From positions 214,001 through 278,000 of the forward strand of contig JABAKD010000025.1 of assembly GCA_012845835.1 (NCBI GenBank): a stretch of DNA of 64,000 nt, in the 5' to 3' direction. The translations under genes and the position numbers were made by a program. The notes under the pieces were generated by a model that searched no databases, had not been told where the DNA came from, and saw nothing but the letters and a program-made list of their open reading frames with translations. Below, one piece after another: positions 20,732-31,900 of the stretch (position 1 is its first letter; every line of letters starts with the position of its first letter). Source of the stretch: Undaria pinnatifida (lineage: Eukaryota > Sar > Phaeophyceae > Laminariales > Alariaceae).

Positions 20732-22481
20732 TTCGGGCACGGTATTGGGGCCAACCAGGTCGCAACTCAAGAGAGGGAAAAACAACCCCCCTCCTCTAAA
20801 CTGCAACTTGGGGGGGGTATATATGTATGCCCTCTCAAATCTGCCAAAATCAAGTATTACCCCCTGTTGACCATATTTTCCCTCCATTTGACCAAAACCA
20901 TAACCCCTATTCGACCCATTTTGACGCCCTCAAAACGAGTGTAACAAGGATGGCTACAGGTCCCCGCCCAACAGCCCCAAGAGACCACGAGCGGAACATC
21001 AAGTAGGTGCGAGTAGCTGCGATTGTTTGTCCCTAGAGAAATGACGACAAAAGAAAATGTATTCGCTTCTTGGGAATGAGAGAACCAGAACGCGAACCGT
21101 AGGTCGTGGGTACGTGCTGCTTGGGGCGCTCGGTGGTGTTGCTGTTCTTGGTGCTTCGTTGTCGGGTCGGAGGGAACAACACGTCCACATATCGAGTCAT
21201 TAACAACAAAGACGATAATCAACGGTATAGAAGCCTGTGTCCACGGCCGTCGAAGATCGAAGCAATGGTATGCTCTTATTCATCACCGAGAACGTTACGG
21301 ATGTTGTATTATACTGAGTATTATACTATACAATAGTATATATAGGAAGACACGTACTGCAGATGTTCCACAACAGGAGGGCCGGTTGAGTATTGCCGGT
21401 TGCCCGCTCAAGTGCCTGTTAAATCGCTTGGCACAGATGGGTACAAGCAGTGCGGGAAGCATGGGGAGTAGAGCCGATTGTCGCCATACTGCCCATATCT
21501 ACGGCTGGCACATATCGGCACTACCGTTGAGGGGCCGGTACAGTACTGGCATAGTCTATACGAGTACTGCTGCTTTACGGCCTCTGTTTGTTTCCCCTTT
21601 TCCCTTCGTTTTTGTGGCTTATATTGTGTTATTCTTCCTTGCCATGGGTTCGGGGGCAAGGGAGCATGCGTGTATGTGCGTATGTGCCAGCCGTAAAACA
21701 CCGGCACATTAGCGACAACCGGTTACTCCCCATGCTTCCAGTCAGTACTGGTTGTACCCATTCCGTGGCAAGCCATTTCACAGGTACTTGAGGGGGCAAC
21801 CGGTAGTACTGAATCGGCCTAATTGTGGGGAATAGAAACGCGTTTTCCTATATATAAAATACCGTATCATATCATACAGCATTCGTGGCGTTCTCGGTAA
21901 CGGATAGGAGCATATCAGACAACAATTGCTTTGATCTTCGGCAACCATTAACACACGCTTGCTACACCGTTGGTTGTTGCCTTCATTGTTAGTGCTTCGA
22001 TGTGTACGTGTGTTCTTCCTTCCGGTCTGACAACGAACCTACGAGCACAGCACCAACCACCCCGAGCAGCACGTACCCACGACCTACGATAAGTGTTCTG
22101 GTTATCCAATTTCCCAACAAGCAGATATATTTTGTCTTTATCGACAAAGATTTGTTTTGTTTTCATTGTTTCCTGTGCCGCATTTTATTCAGAGACTAAC
22201 GATCGCCACTACTTGCAACTATTACATGTTCCGGTCATGGTCTATTCGGGCCATTGGGCGGTGACGTGTAGCTGTTCTTGCTTTACTCGTGTCGAGGGCG
22301 TCAACTTTGGTCAAGAGGGGATATGATTTTGGTCAAAAGGGGGGGGGATGTGGTTAACAGGGGGTAGTACATACATTTTGGTAGACTTGGGGGGCATACC
22401 CCCACAAATTGTGGTCGAAAGAGGTGATTATGTTACCCCCTCCTGCCTCGCAACCCCGTCGGCCCCAATACCGTGCCCGAA
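20732..22481. mobile_element. ~1.75-kb foldback (long inverted-repeat) element
   Basis: The ends are a perfect 21-bp inverted pair: 20732-20752 and 22461-22481 (TTCGGGCACGGTATTGGGGC and its complement). Matching inverted blocks occur all the way in: around 20808-20880 with 22325-22400, 21101-21180 with 22010-22085, and 21370-21550 with 21683-21815. The centre lies near 21606. Arms are diverged but collinear. No transposase frame is recognised, so this is probably a non-autonomous foldback or large MITE-type element. Confidence 0.8.
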
Positions 22482-22599
22482 AAAACCTAAAACGGCGTTT
22501 ATGCTCGGCATAGATCAATTTTATTAATAGGCAGTTTGGGGCAAGCGTGGGCATGTTCCGCGGGCGTCTTTCCCCTATATTCCCAAATGACCGAAAAAT

Positions 22600-22725
22600 A
22601 CGGGGAAATACCGCCTTTGACCACTTCCCTGCTCAAACGTGTCACAAGGAGGGGGAAAAGAAATAACCCCTTGACCATTGCCTTACTAAAACGTATCACA
22701 ACGAGGGGCAAAACTAACAGCCTTT
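22600..22725. repeat. two diverged ~60-bp units next to the foldback element
   Basis: 'ttgaccacttccctgctcaa..cgt.tcacaaggaggggg' near 22617 is echoed by 'ttgaccattgccttactaaa..cgtatcacaacgagggg' near 22671. The unit may belong to the flank or an internal repeat of the foldback element. Confidence 0.55.
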
Positions 22726-23683
22726 AGCAGGGCCCCGCCCCACAAGGCAAGGTTCCGGGTTTGTGTGTACGTTGCTAGACCTGCGTAGGCGTCGCCCTAT
22801 GAAGCTCAGCGCGCCGGGTAGTAGTTCCACGCTCGTTGTCGAGTCTGAGTCGATCGTGCATGGTTGTGCTACTTCGCCCTCGCAGGGAAGGAAAACTCGC
22901 TTCGCCAAGTCCCTCAATTTTTTAAAGAGTAGTATGACGAGTTTGAGAGTCGCGAGACGACAACAGCAACACAGCAGTCAGACGACATTCATGGCTTCAA
23001 GAGAAGCTGATGCTTCGTTTTTACTGGCACGTTGCTATTTAATAGGTACTTTAGGCCTGGGTGGATGTCGCATGGGACACGGGGTAGCCCTGCCCTCGGG
23101 TGGCAGGGCTGACCCTAAGCGGTGGTGGTATCGTTGCATTCTCTGGTCTCCGTTTTTTAAGGTGGGTGATTAAACCAAGCGAATGATATATACATCTACA
23201 TGAATGTCTCAGCAGCCCAGCAGATAAACGCGGATTCTTTCCACAAACTTGCTGAACCGTTTGACGATTTACACAGACGACAAAACCTGACAAAAGAAAT
23301 CGACGGCTTGTTTTATTAGGTCAGCTTTTCTTGGTCTATATATTGGTCAGGTTTTACGTAGAGATCCTTAAACCCTACAATTCCAAGAAAGAAGAACGCC
23401 GGGAGGGAGCCTTGGTGCTGATTTTAGTGTGGTCAGCAAAGCGGTTGGCGATCGAAGCGAGCCTAACGTTAACTTAACTATTGAGACCATTAATAGTTGA
23501 TAGTTATTTCAGCCATGGTCTTGAGATCGCCTCCACCAAGCGTTGCGTCGTAAGACGCATAGTCTAAGCCTTGAAATGGTATCTGTCTATTTTATGTTTT
23601 ATAAAACATATAGTCTAGTCTAAAACTCAAACCTGTTGTTGATGTTGTTGATGTTCATGTATGTCGAATTTTTTCACTTCCGA
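22726..23683. other. intergenic, no gene recognised
   Basis: A 136-codon + strand frame (22763-23173) starts basic (LRRRRPMKL) but has no motif or splice support. AT-rich sequence follows to 23683. Nothing further is supported. Confidence 0.45.
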
Positions 23684-24188
23684 TTAGTGTGGGGGTTTGC
23701 GGGCACGCCGCCCTGGGCCGTTTCGGCCCCGGATCTCGCCGTGGGTGCGACGGCATTTAGGTGCAGACCAGGGTAAACCGGCGCTCTCCCGCCTCGCGGG
23801 CGCGCGCTCGTCCAGGCACAAGGGAACGCGTCTAGGTGTGGTTAAGCAGGTGTTTATTTTCTTGCGAGATATTCTGGACGTGTACGAATGTAAGGACCGT
23901 TTTGAGTTCAACGTGAACATAAACGCCGGTATTTTATTTCCGGGCGGAGCGGATTTGAGCAGATTGAGAGGCTGCGAGCTGGAGGCCGAGCAGACGAGTG
24001 TTGGAACGAGCGCCACAGGGCACGGCTTGCATCTCTCCGCGCGGGCGACGGGGCTTACAGCCTTGAAGTTGGCGCCGAGGGGTGAGGGTGGCATGCATCG
24101 CTCGGGTAGCATGCACGAGCCTCCACCAGGACAAAGCAAAGTTTGGGGACAGAGCGATATATCATGGGTAGGGTTCAAGGATATATAG
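23684..24188. other. GC-rich island open on both strands (~163 codons each)
   Basis: A + strand frame 23697-24188 and a - strand frame 23684-24178 cover the same 0.5 kb. The first half is clearly GC-richer than its flanks. The + frame has VKQVFIFLRDILDVYECKDR; the - frame is Pro/Cys/Ser-rich. I recognise neither. The compositional break suggests an insertion or non-coding RNA-derived repeat rather than a native intron-bearing gene. Confidence 0.4.
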
Positions 24189-24439
24189 CATCCTTGTTAA
24201 CGATTGCCAAAATAGGGTATATACAGTGAATTTGTGGCCAGACTCGGGTATCTTTACATTTCAGTGTTCGCCACGCCCCCAGAACGCCATCTGATTGGCT
24301 GGGTGGATCGCTTCGGGTTCTGTTACTATTGTCGTGCACACATAAACACATTGTAGGTTTATGGGGAAGGTGTTGGTGGACTTCCGTTCTGTTGTGTGAT
24401 CTGCTGCACTACTGCTGTACAAGGTACTACGTCCTGCCG

Positions 24440-24640
24440 TAGCACAGGGTGGCACCGTTGTCGATCGCCCGCCGTCGCCCGATCGCTCGCTCCCTCTCTC
24501 GATCGCCCGCTGTCGCTCTCCCGCCGTCGCTCCCCTGTCGCCGCTGCCTTCGGGCGGCCTTTGACCGCTCTCGTTGCTCGCCCGCTGTCGTTCCATCGCC
24601 CGCCGTCGTTCCATCGCCCGCCACCGCACTGTTGTTACTT
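24440..24640. repeat. CGATCGCCCGC(T/C)GTCG short repeat cluster
   Basis: About ten imperfect units built on CGATCGCCCG and CCGTCG(C/T)TC lie in tandem. Both strands show Arg/Ser/Pro-rich open frames caused by the repeat. Confidence 0.8.
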
Positions 24641-24652
24641 GTAAACAAATAA

Positions 24653-24740
24653 TAAAAACGTCACTTGTGATTCCACGACTATTAACAGGGTCGATACTCA
24701 TATTTGCAAGCGGAGTACTACACCGGTCGCCCGTTTTAAG
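24653..24740. repeat. dispersed repeat, copy also at 44326-44410
   Basis: AAAACGTCACTTGTGA, GGGTCGATA-TCAT, TTTGCA-GC and TACACCGG-CGC-CGTTTT occur in the same order and spacing at 44326-44410 inside a ROCO intron. It is a non-coding dispersed element of unknown class. Confidence 0.7.
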
Positions 24741-24839
24741 TAATTTTTCATGAGTCAAAATCTAATATAAGAGTACGTTGTATTTCAATATTTGTCATGC
24801 ATGACTACTAGTGTAATAAAACAGCAGCAGGGGACACAG

Positions 24840-24995
24840 TAGAGGGGCCTATATAAGGCGGTGTGGTGCACCGAGATTTTGACCGCCCTATCTCGAAAGA
24901 GCGCCCTTTTGGAATTATGGCGGTTGACTGCCCTATTGGGCTTTTGGTGATATCCCAATCAGGCGGTAACCGCCCTATTGAAAATACACAGCGTT
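24840..24995. mobile_element. MITE-like element rich in AAGGCGGT / ACCGCCCTA
   Basis: Palindrome-rich sequence with 'ggcctatataaggcggt' at the left and repeated 'ggcggt..accgccctatt' inside. A related copy lies at about 30640-30745 (sharing GATTTTGACCG and TATCTCGAA blocks) and relatives at 30170-30235, 56343-56530 and 58610-58830. No coding capacity. Confidence 0.55.
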
Positions 24996-25359
24996 TCAAG
25001 GTACAGCACAGAGTGCTCCTGACCCAACAGATGAGAAAGATGAGGACCTCACGAAGAGGGGTATCATATGTGTGCTTGGAGAAGGAAAGCACAGCATTGC
25101 AGCAGTACCAGTGCTAAAACCAGTGAACATGTATGATGCCAAACACACACCTAGAGCACAGAAGAGTAGACGCGACACTAGCACAGCAGAACAGACGCGT
25201 GAACACACACTTTGCATGTTGAGAAGTATAATATTACAATACTGTTGTAATTGACCTGCGGGCGGCAGAGCCTGCCGAAGACACGCGCCACCCGCTGAAG
25301 ACATACACCCGTACTTTCTTTAATTTCTTTTATTTTCTTTTTTTTTCTTTATTTTCTTT

Positions 25360-25550
25360 TTTCCAATAGACTTGAGTCTGACGTGCGTATGCGTGGTGAT
25401 AGGTTATATACGTGGTAGTCTTTTCTGGGTGGGAAGCGGTGTAGCCGGTTTTTTCAGGCGCGAGTAGTGAGAGGTATGTACCCGTATAGAGTATGGGCCT
25501 GGCACATCGTAGGCTGACTCCCGATTTCTTTCTTTTATACAAATCGGCGC
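25360..25550. repeat. dispersed repeat A, second copy at about 29605-29800
   Basis: The two copies share 'ttccaat.gacttg.gtctg', a '.tatacg..ggtagtctt' block, 'tttt.caggcgcgagtagtga' and 'gtaggctgactcccgattt' in the same order. Identity by eye is high with small indels. Both follow a pyrimidine-rich (TTTTC) tract. Confidence 0.8.
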
Positions 25551-25974
25551 GCTTCGTGCGCCTTTTTTCTTCCATTGGACTGCGCCACCGAAGATCGTAC
25601 CAGGTAGCAGGCATCTACGGAGAGAGGAGCAGTTGTGACAGTATCGAATGGGGGAATGGCCTCTGACGTCCCAGACTCGGCAGAGTGGTAGAGGAAGTGC
25701 AGAAAGCGGAAGGGGTGTGGAAGGCGTGTCGCTTCAGCGAGCAGCATCGACAGCCTCTCTTGCTTGAGACCCCATCTGAGAAATCGGTGGCGACGTCAGC
25801 GATTTTTCGCGGAGACAGCAGTAGTATTTGTGAGTATGACGAGATGATAGTCACTGATAGTCGCTGAACTTTCTGAACCGGTGCGGCGGGACGTGCGGGT
25901 TCCTCCGAGGGGCAACTCCCGCCGCGAGCGCCTCGCCCCCTGATTAGCCGAGGGCAAGCGGAGGGGGAACCAGT

Positions 25975-26825
25975 GATGGAGCCTCTCTGAGCTACTGCTG
26001 CCTGCTGCCGTTGTGGTATTCGGTCGCCGAACTTTGAAACGGATGCCGTGTCGGTGTGATTGCTGTGTTGTGTGTTGCTTCCTTGCTCCTTGCTGCTGCA
26101 CGCTGCTGTTGTCCGGTGGGTTTCTGCTGTTTCGATACTCAATTTGCGCTGAATTCTGCGACAACCCCTCTACTAGTGAATATGATATGACAGTTACTGA
26201 GATTGCTGAACCGGTGCAGCGGGACTGAATTGTACAATACTGTACTTTGAACCTGGTACATACATACAACAGGAATAACACAAACCCCCAGTGAAGTCCC
26301 ACAATCGATAACTCGTACGCGTTGCTCGCCCAGATCAGCGGGGGAGTTGTATCCTTTACTTGGAGGCCGAGCTCGATCCCCAAAACTGATATACGTATGG
26401 CATATCCCTGTTTGGAAACTGCCTCCGGATAACCTCGCTCTGCTGCCTCGCGTGGCGCGGGTCAGCTGTCACACAGCACTTTGGTAGGCAGATACCTCGA
26501 GGTAGCAGCAGCAGCGCTCGCCCATGTACGAAACGACCCCCACCCACCCACTCAACCACCCACCGACTAACTCGTCCATCCACCAAACACCCCAGCCACC
26601 AAGTATTATGTGCTACAGCTGTACAGCAGCAGGAAGTAAGTTGTGGTCTTTCGTCGGCTAACTGGAAGCGGGTGTCGTGTTGGTGCGGTTGCTGTGTTGT
26701 ATGTTGCTTCCTTGATCCTTGCTGCTGACCACCGCTGCTGTGCGTGGGGTTTCTGCTTCTTCGAGAATCGGGCTGCGCTGAATTCTGGAAGTTGAAGCTA
26801 TAACTACTCTATCAATGAGTATGAT
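25975..26825. repeat. duplicated ~180-bp segment (about 26000-26190 and 26650-26825)
   Basis: Both copies contain 'gctgtgttgt.tgttgcttcctt', 'gtgggtttctgct.tttcga' and 'gcgctgaattctg', followed by a TGA-rich 'gagtatgat...' block. The block ending 'tgctgaaccggtgc.gcgggac' also occurs at about 25860-25890, so at least three related units lie in this kilobase. Confidence 0.7.
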
Positions 26826-26864
26826 GGGATGGAAGATGGTAGTGACTGAACTTGCTGAACCGGT

Positions 26865-27790
26865 GCGGGGTGTTGGAGTTGTACAGATACGGAAGAATTT
26901 ATGATTCGGACATGGTCCCCGGATGGCGCTGGCTCTACGCGCTCCAGCAAATCACAGAATCGGCGATCGGCCCGTGGGATTGCGGCTTCCATACCATGCT
27001 AGGCAGTGTCGACCCGGGAGTACTCGATGTTCGTCCCTGAGTTGTCAGAGTTGTAGAAATATGAAAGGATGTCTGAACCGGGGATGGGAATATATGCTCC
27101 CCGCGTGGCCTTCGCCTTACGCGCCCCAGCCAACCAGCAGTCAGCCCGTGCGATTGGGGTTTCCACACCCTGCGGAGCGGTGTCGACCCGCGAGTACTCG
27201 ATTTTGGTCCCCGGGGTGTCGGAGTTGTAGATATGTGGAAAAATGTCTGAACCGGGGATGGGAACCTATCCTACCCGGACAGCCTTCGCCCTACGCGGCC
27301 CAGCCAACCAGATTGGGGTTTCCACACCGTGCTGGGCAGTGTCGACCCGGGAGTACTCGATGTTCGTCCCTGAGGTGTCAGAGTTGAAGAGATATGGAAG
27401 GATGTCTGAACCAGGGATGGGAATATATCCTCCCCAGGTGGCCTTCGCCTTACGCGCCCCAGCCAATCAGCAATCAGCCCGTGCGATTGGGGTTTCCACA
27501 CCCTGCGGGGCGGTATCGACCCAGGAGTACTCGATTTTCGTCTCCGGGGTGTCGGGGTTGTAGATGTATGGAAGGATGTCTGAACCGGGGATGGGTCCCT
27601 ATCCTCCCCTGGTTTCCCTCGCTCTGATGCGCCCCAGCTAATCAGTGATCGGCCCGTGGGATTGGGGTTTTCACACCGTGTCGGGGCGGTGTCGACCTTG
27701 GAGCCGGAAGTACTCGATTTTCGTCTACGGGGTGTCGGAGTTGTAGATTTATGGAAGGATTTCTGAACCAAGGATGGGGTCCTATCGTCC
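26865..27790. repeat. six-copy tandem repeat, unit ~160-180 bp
   Basis: The marker 'gtctgaaccggggatggg' recurs at about 26893 (diverged), 27071, 27245, 27404, 27578 and 27761. Each unit also has 'gcc.tacgcgccccagc.aa', 'gattggggtttccacacc' and 'gtcgacc..ggagtactcgat'. Open frames through it on both strands are repetitive (Pro/Ser/Arg-rich) and are taken as by-products. It is bordered by the 'ggcaactcccgcggcg' block shared with 25905-25925. Confidence 0.88.
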
Positions 27791-27954
27791 CCGGGTGCGG
27801 CGGGACTGGGGAGGTTGTCCCTAGGGGCAACTCCCGCGGCGCATACCTCGAGCCCTGATTGGGCGAGGGGGGCGGCGGGGCATCCGTCGGCCAATGGGGT
27901 TGGGGCTCGGAAAACGCAGGGATGAAAGCCATATATTAATATGCCTATTGAACT

Positions 27955-28115
27955 ATTTTTCTGGCGGAGGCATGAATTACGTCAGCTATGATATATGCGT
28001 GTACCACTTTTGGTTTGTTTTTGTTTTTTCCTGGGGTATTCCTCCACTCCAGAGTGACTGGAGCCTGTCCTGCGACAACGGACTTGATGACGCGGGTTAA
28101 TGTGAGAACAACAAC
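27955..28115. repeat. dispersed repeat B, copies at about 29808-29970 and 56128-56200
   Basis: 'catgaatt.cgtc..ctatgatat' , 'gtgtaccac.tttggtttgttt', 'ctccagagtgactggagc.tgtc' and 'gttaatgtgagaacaacaac' appear in the same order at 29808-29970; the last part recurs near 56128. It is a non-coding dispersed element. Confidence 0.78.
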
Positions 28116-28216
28116 AACTGTTGTACGGAGAGGGCTTTTTGCTTTGCTACACACTCACAAGAGAGCTCCAACCTATAACTACGGTACCGTACTAACTATC
28201 TGTACTGGCTACTGTA

Positions 28217-28912
28217 ATGCACTACAGTTTGTCCTCCGCTTACGGTCTCCGAGGCGAAAACAGAGATCATGTGCCTGCAAACCCAAGCCGTGGGAAGGTG
28301 TCGTTCAAAATCAATGCAGCCGGCCAGGTATACAAACAAACAATCGAGTTTGTGTACTTGGGCGGGGATATCACCGAAGACAGAGACCTTAGCATTGAGA
28401 TAACGCGGCGTCTTCAGAGGGCCTGGGCGTGCTTCCAGCGGTACAAGATGGAAATCTATGATCGCCCGGGTGTGCGTTTACGGTTGAAGGTGCGGTTGCT
28501 GCAAGCCGAGGTGATCGAGACACTACTCTACGGTTGCATGACGTGGAGCCCGAACAAGCCTAACTATGACAGACAATGATGGGTTCACCACTCCATGCTC
28601 CTCCGATGCCTCGGATGGCGGAAGCGGAAGCGCGACGACCACACCCTATCGTACGCCGACGCGCTTGCCAAGACAACTTCCGAGAGCATAGAGGCAATAG
28701 TGCGCAAACGGAGGATACTGTTTGGGGGGTTCGTAGCACGTATAGGGGAGGAGCGTCTGCCACAGAGGGTGATGATTGGGGAGCTTGTTGGGTGTAGGGG
28801 CTATTCAGGGGGCCAAGAGAAGGACTGGCTGGTTCATCTGAAGAAGGATATGTCGGTCTTTGGAAAGGAATTCGAAGGGTCGCGAAAGGTTACTCAGAAG
28901 GCCGGCAGATGA
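28217..28912 (+). pseudogene. 5'-truncated LINE-type reverse transcriptase C-terminal remnant
   Basis: One reading frame runs through the segment with a single in-frame TGA at 28577-28579. Before it stand EFVYLGGDITEDRDLSIEI, RRLQRAWACFQRY and LLYGCMTWSP; after it WVHHSMLLRCLGW, LFGGFVARIGEERLPQRVM and KDWLVHLKKD. This is the typical tail of non-LTR retrotransposon ORF2 proteins ('FkYLG..it....~ei..Ri..a...f', 'LLYG.etW', 'rlLr...gi.w.d..~n'). The catalytic FADD region is missing upstream, so it is a dead fragment, as expected for incomplete LINE insertions. Confidence 0.85.
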
Positions 28913-28984
28913 TTTCGACGAATAGGGGAGGGAGCAGAGTTGTTTATGCGGAATTGGCATGAGACGGAGAGACGCAAAGCTGCA

Positions 28985-29253
28985 GAGGGGGGGAGGGGGG
29001 AGGGGGGGAGGTGGGGAGGGGGGAGGGGGGAAGGGGGGAGGGGGGGAGGGGGGAGGGGGAAGGGGGGAGGGGGGAAGGGGAGAGGGGGGAGGGGGGGAGG
29101 GGGGAGGGGGGGAGAGGGGAGGGGGGGAGGGGGGAGGGAGGGAGGCGGGAGGGGAGGAGGGGGGAGGAGGGGAGAGAGGAGGGGGGAAGGGGGGAAGGGG
29201 GGAAGGGGGGGGGGGGGAGGGGGGAAGGGGGGGGGGGGGGAAGGGGGGCGTCA
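28985..29253. repeat. (GGGGGGA)n purine tract
   Basis: About 270 bp of almost pure G and A on the + strand, with runs of 4-16 G separated by single A or GGA. Open frames read poly Gly-Glu-Arg or Pro-Ser and are by-products. Such DNA can form G-quadruplex or triplex structures. Confidence 0.97.
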
Positions 29254-29455
29254 TGCCCAAGGGGCTGAAGTCCGGGTCTGTTCATCATCGTCTTGAAATT
29301 TGTGGGCCTTCCAATGGTCGTCACAAGATAGCGTAAGACCGCCATGACTTCTTCGCCTTGTTGCGTTCTCTCCCCAGTGCCATTGATGATGCACTTGATA
29401 ACCTCTATGAACCCAATGCCGTCTTTAGTCAGTTCCTTGGGTCTGCTATTATAGT

Positions 29456-29610
29456 ATGACACTTTTTCTCTTTTCCTTTCCTTGCTCCCTCTTATTGTCT
29501 TGTCTTGTCTTGTCTTGCTTTTCTCATTTTTTTTTTTATTTCCTTTCCTTTTTTGTTTTTCGCTTTCTTGTCATTCCTTACCTTCATCTTCTCTTTTCTT
29601 CGTTTCTTTT
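29456..29610. repeat. pyrimidine-rich TCTTG/TTTTC tract
   Basis: A long T/C-rich stretch with (TTGTC) repeats at about 29495-29516 precedes dispersed repeat A at 29605. The same arrangement (TTTTC tract then repeat A) occurs at 25318-25362. Confidence 0.75.
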
Positions 29611-30339
29611 TTTCCAATTGACTTGCGTCTGTCGTGCGTGTGCGTAGTGGTGGGTACTACGTGCAATATATACGTTGGTAGTCTTCCTTGGGTGGCAAGC
29701 GGTATAGTCGATTTTTCCAGGCGCGAGTAGTGAGTGACTAGTGAGACGTATGCACCAGTATGGACCTGGCACGTCGTAGGCTGACTCCCGATTTCACTTT
29801 AATATGTTTCTGGTGGAAGCATGAATTGCGTCTACTGTGATATATACGTGTACCACCTTTGGTTTGTTTGTGTTTTTTTCCTGGGTATTCCTCAGCTCCA
29901 GAGTGACTGGAGCATGTCTTGTGACCACGGACTTGATTATGCGAGTTAATGTGAGAACAGCAACAACACGTTTTCACAGCAAAAACAGGAATAGGGGTGT
30001 GGTACTGCCTATATGGTGGGGTGTGATGCTGCCCATCTATGTAGAGGTGTGATACTGCCCATCTACGTAGGGGTGTGATACTGCCTACACCTCTCCCTTC
30101 AAAGTAGGACCAGAGCGAGAGGTTTTGTACTGATGTGGAGCCGAAAGTGGGCCGTGGATAGGGTGATAGCCGTCCTGAATAGCTGAATAGGGCGGTAGGC
30201 GCCCTGAATAGGGCGTGTACCGCCTTATATAGGGTCCGTTGCTATAGTCTACCCCATACCACTCTCTATGAAAATATAAGACACCTTTGTAAATTAATAT
30301 CAAAACACAACTTTGCTTAAATTTCCGGACAGAGTGATA

Positions 30340-30455
30340 TACTAAAAAAATAAAAAATAAACACTCCAGCTGTGAGATCGAAGATTTTGTCGAAACCCGT
30401 ATTTGCAAGCTGTGTGTGATACTCCGATAGCGCGTGTTACGGGTTGTGCGTCATA
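30340..30455. repeat. dispersed repeat C, related arms at 39800-40020
   Basis: 'cactccagctgtgagatcga', 'ttgtcgaaac' and 'gcaagctgtgtgtgatac' occur here once and as an inverted pair in the ROCO intron after the third LRR exon. It is non-coding. Confidence 0.7.
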
Positions 30456-30489
30456 GGTCGGCGACTCCCCTTGCAACTACAGTAAGTGT

Positions 30490-30662
30490 AGCATCAGGCC
30501 CAACAGGGTGATCTTGGTCTGTGCACGGAAACTATTTAGTCTATACTTCACCAGCCAAGGCGGTAGCGTTAGTGCAGCATCAGGGTCAACAGGGTGATCT
30601 TGGTCAGTGCGCGGAAACTATAGTCTATACTGTACCAGGCAAGGCGGTAGCCGTCCTGTTCG
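30490..30662. repeat. 86-bp tandem duplication
   Basis: 'gcatcagg..caacagggtgat' starts at 30491 and again at 30577, followed in both by a 'cggaaacta...tagtctatact' block and 'caaggcggtag'. Copies differ at several bases. Confidence 0.85.
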
Positions 30663-31229
30663 CATCTTCTGTCGTGTCAAGCCGATTTTGACCGAATTAT
30701 CTCGAATGACCGCCTTATGTAGACGACATTATATAGGCCTCCTGCTGTACCAGCTTGCTGTAGTTGGCGAAGTTTGGGGAAGAGATTGGCAGTGTATTAA
30801 CCGTTTGCGGTTACACGCACATATCTTACCGGGTGAGGTACCAGGGTATGATCACGTACTCTGTGCGTGATGCCTGCATTAACGCGAGGAAAGGCGGGTC
30901 GACAGGCGACTAGGAGCCCTGCACATTGCTCTTGTTGATGCTGTAGTCAAACAGTAATCGGTATGTAGCAAGCAGGAGCAGGAACAGGTCTGCATCTAGG
31001 ATCTACGTACAAAGCAGTTATGTGGTCCGTCAGCCGTTTCAAAATGCCAGAGGGAACTCGACGTCGACGTCTCACATGTTTCTTCCAGAGGCTTGCGTTT
31101 TGATCCCGATTGCCGCTCCTGTCCTTGAGCGCTCCTTCTGCAGCCGCTCTCCAGTCATTTCTACTGCCGCTAGGCCTTTTCCCACCGCGTCTGTGATCTA
31201 TGTTGGATTCCAGATTCTGGGGTTTGTGA

Positions 31230-31468
31230 CGCTGGAGGGTTGGGTGTTGGGTAAGAGGTGAGAACAACCCCGGGGTAGGACGAGAAGATCCCCGAAGCAG
31301 AAAGCTTTCCAAGTCTTTAAAATACCATGTTCTTTCCGCACCTAACGACGACGAGGCCGTGCGTAGCACTGCAGTGCTCAGGCTTCTTGTGCACACGCTC
31401 AACAACACACCAGACTCCAAAGCTCCTGAACGAGTAGCCTGTCACCAAGCCATTCTCAGCACGCTAAG
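31230..31468 (+). CDS. orphan coding-like exon, unknown protein
   Basis: A frame open from 31230 gives SLKYHVLSAPNDDEAVRS, VLRLLVHTLNNTPDSKAP and VACHQAILSTLR, then a good donor CTAAG|gtgaga (phase 2). The composition is like a folded helical protein and unlike surrounding repeats. The acceptor is not clear. It could belong to a small + strand gene or a transposon-derived frame; no family is recognised. Confidence 0.4.
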
Positions 31469-31679
31469 GTGAGAACCCGACCAAGTTGCAGTGAGCTTAT
31501 CCCGGGTTCGTCTTACTACTTCTGTTGCCACTCCTGCTGTTGTTTTGCTATTCGACCTTTCCTAAATTTAGTGCAACTACTGCTGGATATTACGAGTGAA
31601 ACATAGATGTACCACGCAGCTTGCGAAGTTGAGTTTCAACCATTCAATCGGTTGTACTCACAGCTGACGTTTTCAATTA

Positions 31680-31789
31680 TTATAAAAACTACCTGCTGCT
31701 ACTGCTGCTACTACTCCTGCTGCTGCAAGGGCTTCTACGGCTGCAGCAAATGCTGCTACCTCTGCCGCTGGTAGTGGTGGTGGTGATGG

Positions 31790-31820
<31 letters not shown>

Positions 31821-31900
31821 GCTGCTGCTGCTGCTGCTGGTAGTGATATACTGCTGCTGTGGCTGCTGTTGCTGCTACACCAGTGAAATGTAGCAGCAGC
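31680..31900. repeat. GCTGCT / GGTGGT trinucleotide cluster
   Basis: CTGCTA/CTGCTG repeats flank a GGT run at about 31768-31815. The minus-strand Ala/Pro-rich frame across it is a repeat by-product. Confidence 0.9.

Noticed and set aside
28805-29462. Pro-rich 150-170 codon minus-strand frames and Gly-rich plus-strand frames
   Set aside because: They arise only from the GGGGGA tract, which is open in most frames.
30947-31420. 157-codon minus-strand frame
   Set aside because: It overlaps the better + strand segment at 31230-31468 and has no recognisable motif.
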